A stretch of DNA of 64,000 nucleotides from contig OENT01000132.1 of assembly GCA_900239685.1 (NCBI GenBank), positions 124,001 to 188,000 on the forward strand, written 5' to 3'. Of this stretch, positions 61,339 through 64,000 are shown in pieces; the first letter of the stretch is position 1; each line of letters starts with the position of its first letter. This DNA comes from Rotaria macrura. Taxonomy: Eukaryota; Rotifera; Eurotatoria; Philodinida; Philodinidae. The notes beneath the pieces were generated by a model, which saw nothing but the letters and a program-made list of their open reading frames with translations, had not been told where the DNA came from and did no database searches. Position numbers and translations under genes: made by a program.

Positions 61339-64000
61339 GATGTTGTTTGTTGCTGGTCTATGTTAGTTTTACTTATATTGATGGTAAAAATATGTCAATA
61401 CACTGCTTACTTTGCTTTTCGAAGTGACGCAGTTTCTCCTGTATTTTAAATCAGATTGCTACTTAATAAAGTAACGAAGAGAAAAATGCTCGTCATGGCT
61501 TAATGCATCAGTGATTTATATTTTGCTACAAATAATAGATAAAAGACATAGAAAACGAATAGAAACATGGCTATGAGAAATGAATCATTTTTCGTCACAT
61601 ATGATTTGCCACATCATGTCTAGAATATACAAACTATCGATAACAAGGAATAGAAAGCGGATTCTTCTTTTTCAATGTTTGTGACTAGATGCTGTTAACT
61701 GTTGTTGATTGTATGTGGATGTAGAGTATGCGAGTGTATATAGTGGTGCACGTGAAAACTAATTCTATGTCTACACCCCATACATTTAAAACTGGAAGTA
61801 GTTGCAATTTGATTTTTCTGCAAATTAAAAAACTTCTACACTTTTAATAGATGCTTCTAAGTATTGATAGACAACTCGTCAAATACTAATTCAATTATTA
61901 TCGTATTTCGGTTCCTATTTTCAGATTTTTTACGAATAAAAAGATAAGAATGTATTCCAATCTGTGTTTTTATAACCCAACTGAATAGTACTCATGTTTT
62001 CATCATTTTTTCCTTGTTTTCATGCATATTTGCTTACTTTTAGACTTGTTTTCGTAACTAAGAGCATTTTCAAGATAAATATGTTGATGCTATTTCAATC
62101 ATACATCAATGAATAGATAGTGTGTTATTCTGGTTTTTAGTGAAAACAATTTGAACTATGTATGCAGTGCTAAGGGGATATTCTGAGCACTTGTGTTCTT
62201 GTGGATCATTTTATGATCACTCATCACAGTATACTTTTTCTAGTACTCATACACTGGTGTGGGAGTTAGTTAAGAATAGACCTATACTCATACCTACTCC
62301 CTCTATAGCGTCAATCTACACTCTAAAAAACGGTTGCACTACCAAACAATTCCTAAATTTCACATCAGATTCGAAAACTACATTAGTTCTGTCCGTGGGA
62401 ACACGATAGAAACCTTTGCAACGAAATCATCCAGGTTCGAGACGAACCCTTTATGATTTGATGTGAAATTTTGACAATTTTTTCTCGAACTTTAGTGGTT
62501 TTGTCCCACGGATCTTAAAATGGATTTGTAGTATACCTATGCTTTTTTGGAAAGTACACTATAAATAGAAAATGTTCTTCTCACTTAGTTATGGTAAGAA
62601 CCTGTTTAGATTTCATATGCATTAAGAAAAAATGTTTCACAAAGTAATTTGATCATAGTTCAATTTTGTTATTCTTTAAAATAATCGATATTTTGTCGTC
62701 AACATTTTGATTCTTTCCTTTGAAGTCTAGTTAGTAATAGTTCAATATACTTGAATAATTTAATAATAAATAATGTCGATACCTTTTTAAATTATGAGTG
62801 TTTGTGTGAGGATGTGATTTCGACTCAAGTCTCTCTACTACAACGTTGACATACACACCAACTTGAGAGTTCAGTGTTGCAAAGCAACTAGTTCCATTTT
62901 TTAGAGTCTCTGTAAAAAGAATTACCATATGATTGAAAATAAGAGATCCTCTAAAGAGACGAGATCAATGCCCAACACATCTCATGAGACTTCTTGAGTG
63001 AAAGTTGGAAGTAGTCATGGTAGATCGAACTAATCCACATGCACCCATCCAACTACCCCATGAGAAGCAAAACAACAACGAAGATATGCATGTGCTAAGT
63101 TCATTGCTCAGGAATGTTCACGACTGGCGCAGTGATAGATATATTGCGTTGTTTTCGACACAATTCCATTTCACGAAGATAACTGGTGAAGAGCACATGA
63201 AATTTGTGCCACAGGAACACTTGCCTTTATCGTAGGATCGAGTGTTCATTCGCAACTCTATAAAGTTTATAGTCATATTCACTGAAGTAAAATATCAACT
63301 GGATAGTTAGTTCGCAGAGTTTTCGACAACAATACACTGGAATATGGTATGAATGAATCATTTGCTAGTGAATACAAGGAAGCAATTGATCGAAATTGAG
63401 GCACAACGAAAAGACAATAATCATCGTAGGAGTAGTTTAAACAAATCAATATACTGTAGAGTCTATACTGATTCATAAATCTTTCGAAGTAAAATCGTTC
63501 GAACAGAGTTGATGAAAATGAGCAGAGATCGAAATAAATGACTGACACAGTATTGCAATGTTCTAACATGGACAGTCGAGAGTGACTGAAATCACTGAAT
63601 CTCATTGTAATGGCTTATATTTTGTTTTTTATGGCTTGATGATAGTGAAAAGTTGCGTACGAACACCGAATTCCGTACGTGCCTTGAAAATACAAGGCGC
63701 AGTAACAACAAAAACGAAATAGATGCGAGTTACTACCATCGCTACTCTACGACGTTCTATGCTGATCCAGGTTCTCTCTTTTATGGATATGTTAACTTTG
63801 AGTGCTGTATTTGCTAAGGAATGATACACACGACTGATTCGATACCCAATTGTGGAAATCTCTATACGGAATGCATACAACAAATTACATTTTTCATCCA
63901 GGTTTTATCATTTATGTATTATAAGCACTACTGGAGAGAAGAGAAGCATCAGTGTTTCAGTCGACAATGATCAATGGCTGATTCGGTCTAAGACTCCTTA
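61339..64000. other. Right-end intergenic region
   Basis: No supported gene. It contains a GT-rich patch with an AC-rich partner at about 61711-61785 and the interleaved inverted repeats at 62355-62512. A few 70-110-codon open frames occur in 63000-63900, without splice context or recognisable motifs. Confidence 0.5.
62355..62512. repeat. Interleaved inverted repeats (A-B-A'-B' order)
   Basis: AAATTTCACATCA (62355-62367) is complementary to TGATGTGAAATTT (62459-62471). TCCGTGGGA (62392-62400) is complementary to TCCCACGGA (62504-62512). The pairs overlap rather than nest, so both cannot form as a simple hairpin. There is no coding frame. Confidence 0.6.

Noticed and set aside
63017..63235. 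72-codon plus-strand frame starting MVDRTNPHAPIQLPHEK
   Set aside because: Isolated, no recognisable domain or splice signals; cannot be told from chance.
63279..63605. 108-codon minus-strand frame
   Set aside because: Low-complexity hydrophobic composition typical of AT-rich non-coding DNA; no motif.

Overview
The window looks like nuclear DNA of an animal, most probably a bdelloid rotifer. It is AT-rich, with short (57-80 bp) GT-AG introns beside a few longer ones, an animal-type peptide GPCR and an ankyrin/armadillo (ANKAR-type) gene. Next to these are genes usually associated with bacteria or fungi: an Old Yellow Enzyme, a DcsG/RimK-like ATP-grasp protein and a GH125 (Mug157-type) mannosidase. 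The bdelloid assignment is inference from this mixture; no rRNA or other taxonomic marker is present.

Layout, left to right: 1-2489 non-coding; 2490-8330 (+) ANKAR-like gene, 9 exons, with a ~300 bp fold-back element in its last intron; 10045-11563 (-) rhodopsin-class GPCR, 2 exons; 16549-17916 (-) intronless Old Yellow Enzyme with a C-terminal membrane anchor; 22218-22550 a degraded coding stretch; 23083-24000 (-) intronless sulfotransferase; 27679-28522 a non-autonomous Mutator-like element with subterminal repeat arrays, a 9-bp target-site duplication and a broken FLYWCH zinc finger; 28602-28793 an orphan cysteine-rich exon; 31802-32961 (+) ATP-grasp gene, 3 exons; 38313-41086 (+) GH125 gene, 3 exons; 41681-43077 a hAT-like non-autonomous element; 44764-50067 (-) a multi-exon gene of unknown function, intact at its 5' end but broken toward its 3' end; 52675-56423 (+) a VIT/vWA/DUF2135/ZZ-finger gene broken by several frameshifts and a stop; 57080-57478 (-) and 57632-58794 (+) two poorly resolved coding remnants; 61017-61338 (-) a small complete two-exon gene for an 82-residue protein resembling small protease-inhibitor or PASTA-type folds.

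No operon-like or pathway-level grouping is visible. The genes are far apart, on both strands, and functionally unrelated (signalling, redox, sulfonation, amide-ligase-type chemistry, glycan trimming). The more interesting pattern is contrast: the genes left of 41 kb read cleanly through all exons, while most coding loci between 44.7 and 58.8 kb carry frameshifts or stops. That fits either gene decay in a degenerate-polyploid genome or local consensus errors, since most shifts fall in homopolymers. I found no CRISPR array, tRNA or rRNA gene, and nothing I can defend as a new multi-gene system.
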